From NCBI GenBank assembly GCA_012970285.1, contig JIBW01000007.1, positions 124,001-188,000 of the forward strand: a stretch of DNA of 64,000 bases, in the 5' to 3' direction. The notes under the pieces were generated by a model. It saw only the letters and a program-made list of their open reading frames with translations. It did not search any database and had not been told where the DNA came from. This DNA is from Bacillaceae bacterium JMAK1. Lineage in GTDB: Bacteria; Bacillota; Bacilli; Bacillales; Marinococcaceae. Both the position numbers and the translations under genes were made by a program. Shown here piece by piece: positions 35,706 to 44,740 of this stretch (position 1 is the stretch's first letter; the number at the start of each line of letters is the position of its first letter).

Positions 35706-35919
35706 CTTAAATGAGTTGCCATATTGGTTGTTGATCGTTATCTTTGTCCTGTTATTTGCACAAGCAACCTTTTTATTTATACATGCAAGACGAAACGGAC
35801 GGATGTATTGGTTTTGGGGGATCTGGGGAATGACTGGTTTTCCTACGCCCATTGTCGTTTACTTTATCTATATAAAACTTTTTATACCATATCGCATAAG
35901 GAGGAATAGCAATGCCTGA
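35695..35919 (+). CDS. yxlD: YxlD-like small membrane protein
   Basis: A 74-residue protein with two hydrophobic helices (PYWLLIVIFVLLFAQATFLFI, then a second around residues 47-62) and a basic C-terminus. The GTG at 35695 is chosen because AAGGAAGG lies about seven bases upstream. Position and size match YxlD, part of the SigY-restraining set. It overlaps both neighbours. Confidence 0.7.
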   Translation: MHYNLNELPYWLLIVIFVLLFAQATFLFIHARRNGRMYWFWGIWGMTGFPTPIVVYFIYIKLFIPYRIRRNSNA

Positions 35920-36109
35920 TTTATTTATGCTCGTTTTACCATTGATTATTATTGAATTTATATTAAAGATCATTGCGTTTATTGATTTGTATCGACGCGA
36001 ATCAACATCGTTACCGAAGTGGCTGTGGGCGCTCATTATACTATTCATAAATACGATCGGTCCGATTCTTTACCTCGTGTTAGGAAAGCAACGGAGGCAG
36101 ATCACATGA
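35912..36109 (+). CDS. yxlE: YxlE-like PLDc_N membrane protein
   Basis: A 65-residue protein with two membrane helices; the pattern IAFIDLYRRES...LPKWLWALIILFINTIGPILYLVLGK is the PLDc_N domain shared with YxlE. YxlE takes part in negative control of SigY in B. subtilis. It overlaps yxlD by eight bases and yxlF by ATGA. Confidence 0.8.
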   Translation: MPDLFMLVLPLIIIEFILKIIAFIDLYRRESTSLPKWLWALIILFINTIGPILYLVLGKQRRQIT

Positions 36110-36978
36110 TTGCTATGAATAAGATTAATAAACGCATCGGGAATAAGACCATTGTTCAAGATGTGAGTTTCACTTTAAAAACAAACCAAATTACAGCATT
36201 GCTCGGAAAAAACGGTGCAGGCAAAACGACGATCTTGCACCTTCTTGCAGGCATTATGAGTCCAAGTGACGGAATGATTACAGGGCGAGAACGTACAAGA
36301 ATAGGGTTCTTGCCCCAATATCCCGTTTTCCCAGATTGGATGACAGCTTCGGAATACGTCGTGTACAGCGCACAGCTCTCCGGGTTATCCAAGCAACAAG
36401 CAGTGGAGAAAAGCCAAAAATTCTTGGGAATTGTAGGGTTAGAAAAAGCAAAAGATGAATCAATTTCGAAATTTTCAGGCGGGATGAAGCAGCGACTAGG
36501 CTTAGCTCAGGCAGTCGTTCACGAGCCAGATGTGTTGTTGCTCGATGAGCCGATGAGTGCGCTTGATCCAGAGGGAAGAAGCGATGTGCAAACGTTATTG
36601 CAACAGTTCAAAGAAACAATGACGATTCTTTATTCAACCCATATTTTACACGATGCAGAACAGCTAGCTGAAGATGTATTAATGATGCAAGATGGCAACG
36701 TTATTGCGCATCGACCATTGCATGTACTTCTCGGTGATCTCCCTACGCAAGGGGTTGTTATCGAAACGAACAAATCCCTTGAGACGTGGGCGCAGTATTT
36801 TCACCAACAATTCCCAAGTGCAACGATTGAAGCGGATGGCAACATTGCCAGAGTGGAAGGTAAAGAAGCAGAACGTAGCGTTGTCCAAAGTCTACTAGAT
36901 CACCAACTTGAACTCGTTCGTTTTCAAAAAGACCGACCAACCTTAGATTCCTATTTTAAGGAGGTCACAAGCCAATGA
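36106..36978 (+). CDS. yxlF: ABC transporter ATP-binding protein YxlF
   Basis: A 290-residue ABC ATPase with Walker A GKNGAGKTT, signature SGGMKQRLGLAQ, Walker B VLLLDEP and an H-loop in YSTHILHDAEQ. The C-terminal extension after about residue 210 is typical of ATPases paired with ABC-2 permeases. The ATG at 36106 is preceded by GGAGG and overlaps the yxlE stop. With YxlG it forms an exporter of unknown substrate. Confidence 0.9.
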   Translation: MIAMNKINKRIGNKTIVQDVSFTLKTNQITALLGKNGAGKTTILHLLAGIMSPSDGMITGRERTRIGFLPQYPVFPDWMTASEYVVYSAQLSGLSKQQAVEKSQKFLGIVGLEKAKDESISKFSGGMKQRLGLAQAVVHEPDVLLLDEPMSALDPEGRSDVQTLLQQFKETMTILYSTHILHDAEQLAEDVLMMQDGNVIAHRPLHVLLGDLPTQGVVIETNKSLETWAQYFHQQFPSATIEADGNIARVEGKEAERSVVQSLLDHQLELVRFQKDRPTLDSYFKEVTSQ

Positions 36979-37736
36979 AACTAGTTATGATCATCAAAAA
37001 AGAGTGTTTAGAGACGTTCAGAAGTCACCGCTGGCTTTGGTTACCTGTATTCTTTCTCCTTCTTGGATTGATGCAACCACTTACGTCGTATTTTCTCTCG
37101 GACATTCTTGAACAATTCGGAGGATTGCCAGAAGGGGCGGTCATAGAGATTCCTGCACCTTCGGCTGGAGAAGTTTACGGAGCAACACTTGGGCAGTTCA
37201 CGCAACTAGGGACAATCGTGCTCGTACTCGCCTTCATGGGAAGTATTAGCGAAGAACGACGGAGTGGTGAAGTAAAGATGTTGTTACTTCGACCGGTCAG
37301 TTATGCATCGTATTGGTTCGGGAAATTTATCGTAAGTTCAACTGTCATGACAGTCAGCTTTTTACTCGGAATTGGAATCGCACTCTTCTACATTCAACTG
37401 TTGTTTGAACCAATTCTCATGTCTGAGTTGCTTGGCTCGCTTGCCATGTATTGGCTCTGGATGTTGTTCATCATTGCCGTAACGACAACCTTTAGCACAC
37501 TTATCAAACGACAAACCGTCGTCGCCGTTTGTTCACTGATTTTCGTCTTTGGTCTGCAAATGTTTGCTTCTTTATTTACATCATTGGCATCTTGGACCCC
37601 AGGTGCATTGCCGAATCTTGCAGTTGCAATGACAACAGAAGAAATCGTACTCCCGATTGCAAGTACAATCTTGAGCATCGCCCTCATCGCATGGATGAGC
37701 ATACTTTATATGAAAAAGACAGATTGGCTTTACTAG
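36975..37736 (+). CDS. yxlG: ABC-2 type permease YxlG
   Basis: A 253-residue permease with six hydrophobic segments, the first at residues 20-38. The extracellular segment PEGAVIEIPAPSAGEVYG lies between the first two helices, a layout common in ABC2_membrane_2 permeases. It starts in an ATGA overlap with yxlF and ends the sigY operon. Confidence 0.88.
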   Translation: MKLVMIIKKECLETFRSHRWLWLPVFFLLLGLMQPLTSYFLSDILEQFGGLPEGAVIEIPAPSAGEVYGATLGQFTQLGTIVLVLAFMGSISEERRSGEVKMLLLRPVSYASYWFGKFIVSSTVMTVSFLLGIGIALFYIQLLFEPILMSELLGSLAMYWLWMLFIIAVTTTFSTLIKRQTVVAVCSLIFVFGLQMFASLFTSLASWTPGALPNLAVAMTTEEIVLPIASTILSIALIAWMSILYMKKTDWLY

Positions 37737-37742
37737 TAAAAG

Positions 37743-37772
37743 AGACTTGTCCATAGGGGCAGGTCTTTCTTT
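37743..37772 (+). terminator. Terminator of the sigY operon
   Basis: AGACTTGTCC pairs with GGGCAGGTCT (37743-37752, 37757-37766, with G-U pairs), followed by a broken T run. Confidence 0.65.
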
Positions 37773-37850
37773 ATGTTAAAGCGATGCAGGCGGACGGGTG
37801 CAAAGCGGGTGTGGATCAAGGGAGAGTTAGCGCTCCACCTCCGCCCACAC

Positions 37851-37877
37851 AAAAAAGAGAAGGTCAGTGACCTTCTC
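37851..37877 (-). terminator. Terminator of the minus-strand permease
   Basis: Palindrome GAGAAGGTCA/TGACCTTCTC; on the minus strand it is followed by T6, placed 13 bases past the permease stop codon. Confidence 0.8.
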
Positions 37878-37889
37878 CGCCGTACGCTT

Positions 37890-39284
37890 TTACATGAAAA
37901 ACACTGCGAACAATGTGCTGAGCAATAGTCCGAGGATGACGGGTAGGAAGCAGACGCGTACGAGTGTCTGTACGTTTACTCTTGCCACTCCGGCTACAGC
38001 TACGAGGGAGGACCAGGCAATGAGTGTACCGCCGCCGACCCAAATGGCTCCCATTTGTCCGATCGCTGCAAGGGTTGCAGTGTCGACACCAGTGACGGTT
38101 CCGAGTGCACCAGATAAGGCTCCGGTAAGCGGTAAGCCAGAGAAGCCGGAACCGTCAAGACCGGTAATCATTCCGATGAGTAATATACCAAAGGCGGCAA
38201 AGATGCCATGTTCTGGGATGAACTGTTGACCCGATTGTACGAGGTCAAACAGGAACGCGGGAGCAGTCTCGGTTTGTAAGATGTTTCCGCTAAATTCGTC
38301 ACTCCCGAGAAAAAAGAAGCCGGCAATCGGGATGACTGGGCCCATCGCTTTGAAAGCGAAAAGAAAGCCATCGACCATACAGTCACTGACGTTATCGAAT
38401 ACTTGCTTCGGTTTGTAGAAGACACTGGCAAGAATGAGTAGGATAAGTGCGGCCCCACCGATTAACGCAGCACCTGACCCGCCTTCTAAGCTAATGTCTG
38501 TAAAGAATGTCGTATAAAGCATATAGAGAATGACGACTAGGAATGTGACGGGAACGACGACTGCAAATAGTTTTCCTTTCCAACCGATGGACTCACGTTG
38601 TTCAATTCGTTTTTCACCCATCCACTTATTTAGGTGAGTAGCACTCGGTTTTTGAATCGTTTTTCGGAGCATTAGATAGGCGACCCCGATCGCTACGACA
38701 CCTGTAATTATGGATAAAAGAAAAGCACGATCAGCGACAGCTTGAATGTCTACACCAGCAGCGGTTGCACTGAGCATCGGTGCAATTTGGATAATATAGT
38801 CACTCGATAACGCCATTCCTTGACCGGCGATGGCAATCGCAGCAGCCCCTGCAATTGGTGGTAATCCTGCTCGAATGGCAACAGGTAATAAGAGTGCACC
38901 TACGAGTGGAACGGCTGGCGTTGGCCAGAAAAACAACGAAATACAGTACGTGACAATGATGATGACGTAGTAAGAAATATGACCATTTGTCATAATTTTC
39001 CCAAACGGTTTTATCATTTGCTCATTGGCGCCAACAACTTCGAGTCCTTGAAGCAAGGCGGTCATAATGGCGATAATTAAAAAGATACTAAATAACTCAC
39101 CGGCGGCGACGAGACTAGCAGTGAAAATCGTCTGCAGTCCCATTGTTACAGAACCGGTATAAACGAGACCGATGATAAAGGTCATAACAATGGCAGGAAC
39201 GACGACATTTCTACGAAGAAGCATCGTTAAAATGATGAGTAAAATTCCTGCAAAGTAGATCCAATGAGACGCTACGATATCCAT
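37890..39284 (-). CDS. Multi-helix permease, ion-transporter-superfamily-like
   Basis: A 464-residue membrane protein with about 11-12 hydrophobic helices. Glycine- and proline-rich loops in both halves (FFWPTPAVPLVGALLLP and GLDGSGFSGLPLTGALSG) suggest two inverted halves, as in organic-anion transporters of the IT superfamily. The substrate is unknown. It diverges from the adenine-deaminase-family gene yerA with 270 bases between, so a purine-related substrate is an untested guess. GAAGGAAGG precedes the ATG. Confidence 0.75.
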   Translation of the reverse strand: MDIVASHWIYFAGILLIILTMLLRRNVVVPAIVMTFIIGLVYTGSVTMGLQTIFTASLVAAGELFSIFLIIAIMTALLQGLEVVGANEQMIKPFGKIMTNGHISYYVIIIVTYCISLFFWPTPAVPLVGALLLPVAIRAGLPPIAGAAAIAIAGQGMALSSDYIIQIAPMLSATAAGVDIQAVADRAFLLSIITGVVAIGVAYLMLRKTIQKPSATHLNKWMGEKRIEQRESIGWKGKLFAVVVPVTFLVVILYMLYTTFFTDISLEGGSGAALIGGAALILLILASVFYKPKQVFDNVSDCMVDGFLFAFKAMGPVIPIAGFFFLGSDEFSGNILQTETAPAFLFDLVQSGQQFIPEHGIFAAFGILLIGMITGLDGSGFSGLPLTGALSGALGTVTGVDTATLAAIGQMGAIWVGGGTLIAWSSLVAVAGVARVNVQTLVRVCFLPVILGLLLSTLFAVFFM

Positions 39285-39447
39285 ATTGAGCCTTCCTTCA
39301 TTAAAAGAATACGATATTGTACGTCAACATAGGCGGAGTGTGTGCGGTTGCTTCAAAAGTTTTGTTTTGACAAATAATACGAAAACTTCCAAAATTAAGG
39401 GAGGGGTACGCTAGGAATTTCTATGAGAGATGTCCTTCCGAAGATTG

Positions 39448-39475
39448 TTACATTGTTGTCACGCTCTTTTATAAT
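39448..39475 (+). promoter_or_regulatory. Candidate sigma-A promoter of yerA
   Basis: TTACAT (39448-39453), a 16-base spacer and a perfect TATAAT (39470-39475), 79 bases before the yerA start. Confidence 0.5.
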
Positions 39476-39554
39476 GGAAAGTATGAAACTATGGTAAACT
39501 AAAGGAAACTTATCGTAGACAACATTTAGAAACTACATCAATATTACAAAGCAG

Positions 39555-41306
39555 GTGATTGTTATCCACCCCCATCATTCATTGTGGAACAAAAGAGAGA
39601 AAAGAAATCAGATCAGTGTCGTGCGTGGAGAACTTGCACCATCGAAAGTCATAACAAATGCGACATTTCTAAATAGTGGGCGTAAAGCTTGGACTAAAGG
39701 GAACATTTGGATTTACGGGGATCGAATCGTCTATGTTGGGAAAGCGCTTCCATCAAGTGATGAGAATACGGAATGGATAGATGCTAGTGAACGGTACATC
39801 GTACCAGGTTACATTGAGCACCATGCTCACCCATTTATTGCTTATAACCCATCCACTTTTGCGGATTATGCTTTAGAAAGAGGAACGAGCACAGTCTTTA
39901 ATGATAACTTAATCGTGATGATGAATGTTGATAAAAAGAAAGCGCTTACTTTAATTTCGGAAATGAACGAAGGGCCGTCTTCCCTTTATTGGTCTTGCCG
40001 AATTGATCCGCAAACGGAAACGAAAGATGAGCATCAAGTATTCACACCACAAGCGTTAGAAGATTGGTTGAATCACCCCCTTGTCGTGCAAGGTGGGGAG
40101 TTAACGGGATGGCCGAAGGTCATTTCTGGTGATGATACGCTTCTTCATTGGATGGAAGAAGTGCTAAAGCGCAACAAACGAATTGAAGGTCACTTGCCTG
40201 GAGCTTCAGAGCGAACACTCGCTCAGCTTGCGATTTTAGGAGTTACGAGTGATCACGAAGCGATTTCAAGTGAAGAGATATTAAAGAGGTTAGATGCAGG
40301 ATATACGACGACGTTACGTCATTCATCACTACGCCCAGACTTACCGATGCTTATCGGTGAAATTGTTGAGGAAGGTGTGACGAATTTCAACCGTTTCCTG
40401 CTGACAACGGACGGAAGTACACCACGATTCCATGAGCCAGGTGTGATGGATCAATTACTTCGTATTTGTATTGAAGCAGGTGTTGATCCAATTGCGGCTT
40501 ATGAAATGAGTTCTTATAACGTAGCAAGGCACTATGGGATTGATGCACATCACGGTATGATTGCACCAGGGCGCCTCGCACATTTGAACTTCCTAGAAGC
40601 AGTCGACAAGCCCGAGCCTGTGTCTGTGATTGCTAAAGGGGAATGGATCGTACGTGAGGGCAAGCGTGTGTATGAAGCCAAGCCGTTTCCTTGGGAGAAC
40701 TATACAGAGAAATGGCAGCCTGTGTCATGGGATTTAAGTGACGATGACTTGCACTTCTCAATGCCAATGGGGATTCATCTTGTTAGTTCTGTTTTACTGA
40801 AGCCGTACCATATTGAAGTGGATGGAGCCGTCGATTATTTAAATACGTCCCATGATGAGAGTTTCTTTGCAATGTTTGATAAAGAAGGCAAATGGCGCAT
40901 GAATACAATTATTAAAGGATTCTCATCGAACATTGATGGGTTGGCGACCTCGTTTTCTATTACAGGTGATGTTACATTAATTGGTAAAAAGAAATCAGCC
41001 ATGAAAAAGGCCTTTGCAGTGTTAAAAGAACAAGGTGGCGGCATTGTCATCGTTCAAGATGGTGAAGTTCAATTTCAGTGGGAGTTTCCACATTTCGGTG
41101 TGATGAGTGATAAGCCGATGGATGAAGTTATTGAAGAGCACAAGCAGTTTGAAAGTGTCTTAAAAGAGGCAGGCTATCCGTTTGAGGATCCACTGTATAG
41201 CATTTTCTTTTTCTCATCAACACATCTACCGTATGTAAGGATGACTTCCAAAGGAATTTATGATGTTCATAAGAAAAGCGTGCTATTTCCAACGATAATG
41301 CGTTAA
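39555..41306 (+). CDS. yerA: Adenine deaminase-family amidohydrolase YerA
   Basis: A 583-residue metal-dependent amidohydrolase. YIEHHAHP carries the metal-binding HxH, GHLPG and TSDHEA lie in the barrel, and a C-terminal beta domain follows. This matches the adenine deaminase fold and B. subtilis YerA, which sits near purD together with yerB and yerC. Deamination of adenine to hypoxanthine is inferred; YerA activity is less certain than that of AdeC. The GTG start at 39555 has only a weak ribosome binding site and could be wrong by about ten codons. Confidence 0.85.
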   Translation: MIVIHPHHSLWNKREKRNQISVVRGELAPSKVITNATFLNSGRKAWTKGNIWIYGDRIVYVGKALPSSDENTEWIDASERYIVPGYIEHHAHPFIAYNPSTFADYALERGTSTVFNDNLIVMMNVDKKKALTLISEMNEGPSSLYWSCRIDPQTETKDEHQVFTPQALEDWLNHPLVVQGGELTGWPKVISGDDTLLHWMEEVLKRNKRIEGHLPGASERTLAQLAILGVTSDHEAISSEEILKRLDAGYTTTLRHSSLRPDLPMLIGEIVEEGVTNFNRFLLTTDGSTPRFHEPGVMDQLLRICIEAGVDPIAAYEMSSYNVARHYGIDAHHGMIAPGRLAHLNFLEAVDKPEPVSVIAKGEWIVREGKRVYEAKPFPWENYTEKWQPVSWDLSDDDLHFSMPMGIHLVSSVLLKPYHIEVDGAVDYLNTSHDESFFAMFDKEGKWRMNTIIKGFSSNIDGLATSFSITGDVTLIGKKKSAMKKAFAVLKEQGGGIVIVQDGEVQFQWEFPHFGVMSDKPMDEVIEEHKQFESVLKEAGYPFEDPLYSIFFFSSTHLPYVRMTSKGIYDVHKKSVLFPTIMR

Positions 41307-41358
41307 AATGGTAAAGGAATAGAGACATTAATTCTGATGCAAAGGGGATGGGGAGAAG

Positions 41359-42396
41359 ATTGCTGTTAGACAAGTAGCGACGATGGGGTTGCTAATGGTC
41401 ACCATGCTCACCGCTTGTACCGCAGGGCTTGGTGAGGATGAACCAACAAACGGATCCGATGAGCTACACCCTAAAGATATGCATCAAGACGAACAACAAG
41501 ATCAAGACGTTCCGAGCGAGAATTCTGAGTCGACAGAAGAGGTAACCATAGAACCATCAACTGCACGTCCGGTCGCAGTCGTTGTAAGTAACGATCGAGC
41601 AGCGCTACCATTAGTAGGGTTGCAAGAGGCCGATGTTGTTTTTGAAGTGTTGTCGGAAGCGTCAATTACGCGGTTTGTTGCCATTTATCAAAGCGAGTAT
41701 CCAGAGCGAATTGGTCCGATTCGTAGCGCCCGCGAAGCGTTTATCGATGTCGCGCTCGGACACGATCCATTGTTTATTGCTCATGGGTTTAGTCCAGGTG
41801 CTGAGGCAAGGTTGTATAGCGAAGAGATTGACCAATTGAATGGAATGGATTATGATGGGACGTTGTTTGCCCGTGATAGTGAGCGGGCTGCGCCACATAA
41901 TTCCTTCGTTCGGGTTGATGAGTTGTTAGCAACCGCCAGTGAGCATGGGATTAATACTGAAATGATGGTTGATGTTCCATTCTCGTATACAGAAGATGAG
42001 TTGCAAGGGGAAGCTGCTGAACAGATTGTCGTTTCATATCAAGATGCTAATTATGCGGAATATCGATTTAATGAGAACGAAAATGTGTACGTACGTTACA
42101 ATAATGGTGATCCTCTCGTTGATGGTGATACAATGGACGCTTATGAAGTAGACAACCTGTTAATTGTTGAAGCACCTCATGCTGTCATTGACGATGCAGG
42201 TCGCCGCCATATTGATTTTGATGGCGGTGGGAATGGACTACTCATTCGAGATGGTAAATCTCAAGAAATCCAATGGAAAAATGAGAACAACCAAATTGAA
42301 CTTGTCGACGAATCATTAGCATTAGGGAATACGTGGGTCAATGTCGTACCTTCATTGCAATCGGTAACAATATATAGTGATTTAGAAAGAGAGTGA
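41359..42396 (+). CDS. yerB: DUF3048 lipoprotein YerB, probable AUU start
   Basis: Cell-envelope lipoprotein of the YerB/DUF3048 family: RPVAVVVSNDRAALP, then FVAIYQSEYPERIGPIRSARE. Its function is unknown. The first ATG (41383) would leave a signal with no positive charge and ten residues before the lipobox LTAC. The frame stays open upstream to 41338 with no ATG, GTG or TTG, and starting at ATT 41359 gives AVRQVATMGLLMVTMLTAC, a normal lipoprotein signal. GGGGAG ends three bases before this ATT, with AAGGGG 11 bases before. Confidence 0.82.
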   Translation: MAVRQVATMGLLMVTMLTACTAGLGEDEPTNGSDELHPKDMHQDEQQDQDVPSENSESTEEVTIEPSTARPVAVVVSNDRAALPLVGLQEADVVFEVLSEASITRFVAIYQSEYPERIGPIRSAREAFIDVALGHDPLFIAHGFSPGAEARLYSEEIDQLNGMDYDGTLFARDSERAAPHNSFVRVDELLATASEHGINTEMMVDVPFSYTEDELQGEAAEQIVVSYQDANYAEYRFNENENVYVRYNNGDPLVDGDTMDAYEVDNLLIVEAPHAVIDDAGRRHIDFDGGGNGLLIRDGKSQEIQWKNENNQIELVDESLALGNTWVNVVPSLQSVTIYSDLERE

Positions 42397-42400
42397 TTAT

Positions 42401-42700
42401 GTGCAGATCGATAAATTACGAGGTAAAGAACTAGATCAATTATTCCAAGCGGTGTTGTCACTCAAAGATTTAGAGGAATGTTATCAGTTTTTTGATGATC
42501 TTTGTACAGTAAATGAAGTGCAATCGCTTGCACAGCGATTAGAAGTCGCTCGTATGCTACAAGCAGGCAATACGTATCATAAAATCGAAGTTGAAACTGG
42601 AGCGAGTACAGCGACAATTAGTCGCGTTAAGCGTTGCTTAAATTATGGAAACGATAGTTATCAAATGACGTTAAATCGTGTTCATGGTACTGAAGTTTAA
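42401..42700 (+). CDS. yerC: TrpR-like DNA-binding protein YerC
   Basis: A 99-residue protein of the YerC/YecD family, with a TrpR-type helix-turn-helix (LAQRLEVARMLQAGNTYHKIEVE, then TGASTATISRVKRCL). It follows yerB by four bases and starts with GTG. Its target is unknown; linkage to yerA and pur genes hints at nucleotide metabolism. A strong terminator follows. Confidence 0.9.
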   Translation: MQIDKLRGKELDQLFQAVLSLKDLEECYQFFDDLCTVNEVQSLAQRLEVARMLQAGNTYHKIEVETGASTATISRVKRCLNYGNDSYQMTLNRVHGTEV

Positions 42701-42715
42701 TCAATCAAACGATCG

Positions 42716-42758
42716 AACTTGAGCTTTTATTCTTATTGAATAAAAGCTCAAGTTTTTT
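42716..42758 (+). terminator. Terminator of yerABC
   Basis: A 17-bp perfect stem (42716-42732 with 42738-42754) followed by T6. Confidence 0.93.
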
Positions 42759-42882
42759 ATTTTCTAAAAATTCTTGACTGTGAAGTGTATGAAGGATATA
42801 GTACAGATAGATAAAGTGTATGAGTTAATTAATACATACAGATCGCCTACTAAGCATTGATAGAATAAAAGGAGATACTCTA

Positions 42883-43269
42883 ATGAACATTTCGTTTAAT
42901 ACGAGAGATCCGGTGTATTTGCAAGTCATTCGGCATGTGAAGTTGCTGATCGCTCGAGGGGAGTTAGAAGGTGGAGATACGATCCCTTCACGTAGAGAGC
43001 TAGCGACAACATTAAAGATTAATCCTAATACGGTTCAACGGGCGTATAAAGAAATGGAGGAAGCACAATTGATTCATACAGAACGGAACAAACCGAGTAC
43101 GATTACGTCGAATCAAGCGACCTTATCAAATGTTCGACGTGAATTGTTACAAGAATCGGTTCATCAGTTTTTAGAAGAGATCGCTCCGTTGCAACTTTCA
43201 GTCGAAGAGCTAATGAGTCTCGTTGAGGAAGAATACACATCGATACGAGGGGAGAACGAAGATGATTGA
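42883..43269 (+). CDS. GntR-family regulator, YtrA type
   Basis: A 128-residue regulator with an N-terminal GntR winged helix (IPSRRELATTLKINPNTVQRAYKEMEEAQLI) and a short C-terminal helical tail, the YtrA subfamily layout that normally controls a neighbouring ABC transporter. It overlaps the following ATPase gene by eight bases. AAAGGAGAT precedes the ATG. It likely represses its own four-gene operon. Confidence 0.88.
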   Translation: MNISFNTRDPVYLQVIRHVKLLIARGELEGGDTIPSRRELATTLKINPNTVQRAYKEMEEAQLIHTERNKPSTITSNQATLSNVRRELLQESVHQFLEEIAPLQLSVEELMSLVEEEYTSIRGENEDD

Positions 43270-43945
43270 GTTGAAAAACGTATCAAAGCGGTACGGTCGA
43301 AAACGTGTTATGGATGACATATCGTTTACAGTTAGTGAAGGTGAAATTACGTGTTTAATTGGGTTGAACGGTGCCGGTAAAACGACGTTATTAAAAGCGA
43401 TTATGAATCTGACACCATTTCAAGGGATGATTACAGTAGATGGTATGAAAGTGACGTCAAAGACGTATCAAGACATGGTGTTCGTACCCGACGTGCTCCC
43501 GATGCCAAGAAATATGTCGATTCAAGAGTGTTTGGATTTTATGAATCATTTTTATAAGAAGTGGGATGAAAAGTCTGCAAATGAACTACTCCAGTTTTTT
43601 CAGTTAAAGAAAGAAGAACGTCTCCGGGGTTTGTCAAAAGGGTATTTAATGCGGGTGAATTTGTTACTTGGCATTGCTTCTGGTTGTAAATACTTACTCA
43701 TGGATGAACCTCTTTCTGGGATCGACATTCTAACGAGAGAGCGAATTAGTGAGTTGTTAACGAGTGAATATGTGGATGGAAAAGCGATTTTATTTACGAC
43801 TCATGAAATTGCTGAGATTGAGAAGATTATTGATCGTGCGGTATTTATGAAAGACGGCAGGGTCGTAAGCGATTATTACGTTGAATTGCTACGAGAACAA
43901 GAACAGAAGTCATTACTCGATAAAATGCGGGAGGTATATGTGTGA
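43262..43945 (+). CDS. ABC transporter ATP-binding protein
   Basis: A 227-residue ATPase with Walker A GLNGAGKTT, a degenerate signature LSKGYLMR, Walker B YLLMDEP and the H-loop FTTHE. Serine-lysine replaces the usual Ser-Gly in the signature. The ATG at 43262 has GGGGAG seven bases upstream. With the next gene it forms an ABC-2 exporter under the GntR regulator. The substrate is unknown; antibiotic or cell-wall-stress export is common for YtrA-linked systems. Confidence 0.88.
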   Translation: MIELKNVSKRYGRKRVMDDISFTVSEGEITCLIGLNGAGKTTLLKAIMNLTPFQGMITVDGMKVTSKTYQDMVFVPDVLPMPRNMSIQECLDFMNHFYKKWDEKSANELLQFFQLKKEERLRGLSKGYLMRVNLLLGIASGCKYLLMDEPLSGIDILTRERISELLTSEYVDGKAILFTTHEIAEIEKIIDRAVFMKDGRVVSDYYVELLREQEQKSLLDKMREVYV

Positions 43946-44727
43946 ATTTTTTGCAATTATTATTTATTGAATTTAACCGCATGAAATGGTTTTTGCTCAT
44001 GCTGGTCATCGTCGTTTTTGGTGGGCAGTTTTTTCTTGCGATGATCATGCCGGGGCAACTTATTCGAAATGTTCAATTGGATCGAATTTCTGCATATGAT
44101 ACGCACAATTTTTCCATTGTACTTTCATCCAATTATTATTTATTCACAGTACTTGTGCCGACTGTCGTCATTTTTCTTTACATTGCAATTATTTGGTACC
44201 GGGATTGGTTTGGTAAAGGGACGTATATGCAACGGTTGCTTACGTTACCGATCAGACGGATGACCATCTTTTATGCGAAACTTACGACGATTATTATGGT
44301 CGCGTTATTATTTGTAGCGTTGCATTCGTTATTGTTGCCACTTCAGCAGTTGACGTTTGCTGCGATGTTGCCTGACCAACTTTATTCAGGCAATGCAGAT
44401 ATGATTACGCTGATCCAAATGTCTTTTTTAGAAGTGTTCTATTGGCATAACTTGCTTGATTTTATTTATATTTATTTATTCGGTATTGCTCTCATTTGCC
44501 TTATTTTTACGGGTGTCTTAATTGAGCGGGCTTATCGTTCTATTGGACTCGCAATTAATGCTGGTTTAGCTGTTGTCTTGTTTGTACTTTATATTCAGTT
44601 AATAGAAGTTTCAATGAGTTTATATAGTCATGAAATGATGTGGCTGATGAGTGTCATACTCGTTATTTCACTTATTGTTTCACTTGTTGTATCGAGCTTA
44701 TTATTAACGAAGCGGATGAGTGCTTAA
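43942..44727 (+). CDS. ABC-2 type permease
   Basis: A 261-residue protein with six hydrophobic helices, the first at about residues 15-34 and the last ending at the basic C-terminus LLTKRMSA. It is the membrane partner of the preceding ATPase. The GTG start lies in a GTGA overlap with it. Confidence 0.85.
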   Translation: MNFLQLLFIEFNRMKWFLLMLVIVVFGGQFFLAMIMPGQLIRNVQLDRISAYDTHNFSIVLSSNYYLFTVLVPTVVIFLYIAIIWYRDWFGKGTYMQRLLTLPIRRMTIFYAKLTTIIMVALLFVALHSLLLPLQQLTFAAMLPDQLYSGNADMITLIQMSFLEVFYWHNLLDFIYIYLFGIALICLIFTGVLIERAYRSIGLAINAGLAVVLFVLYIQLIEVSMSLYSHEMMWLMSVILVISLIVSLVVSSLLLTKRMSA

Positions 44728-44740
44728 GGGAGTGATAATC

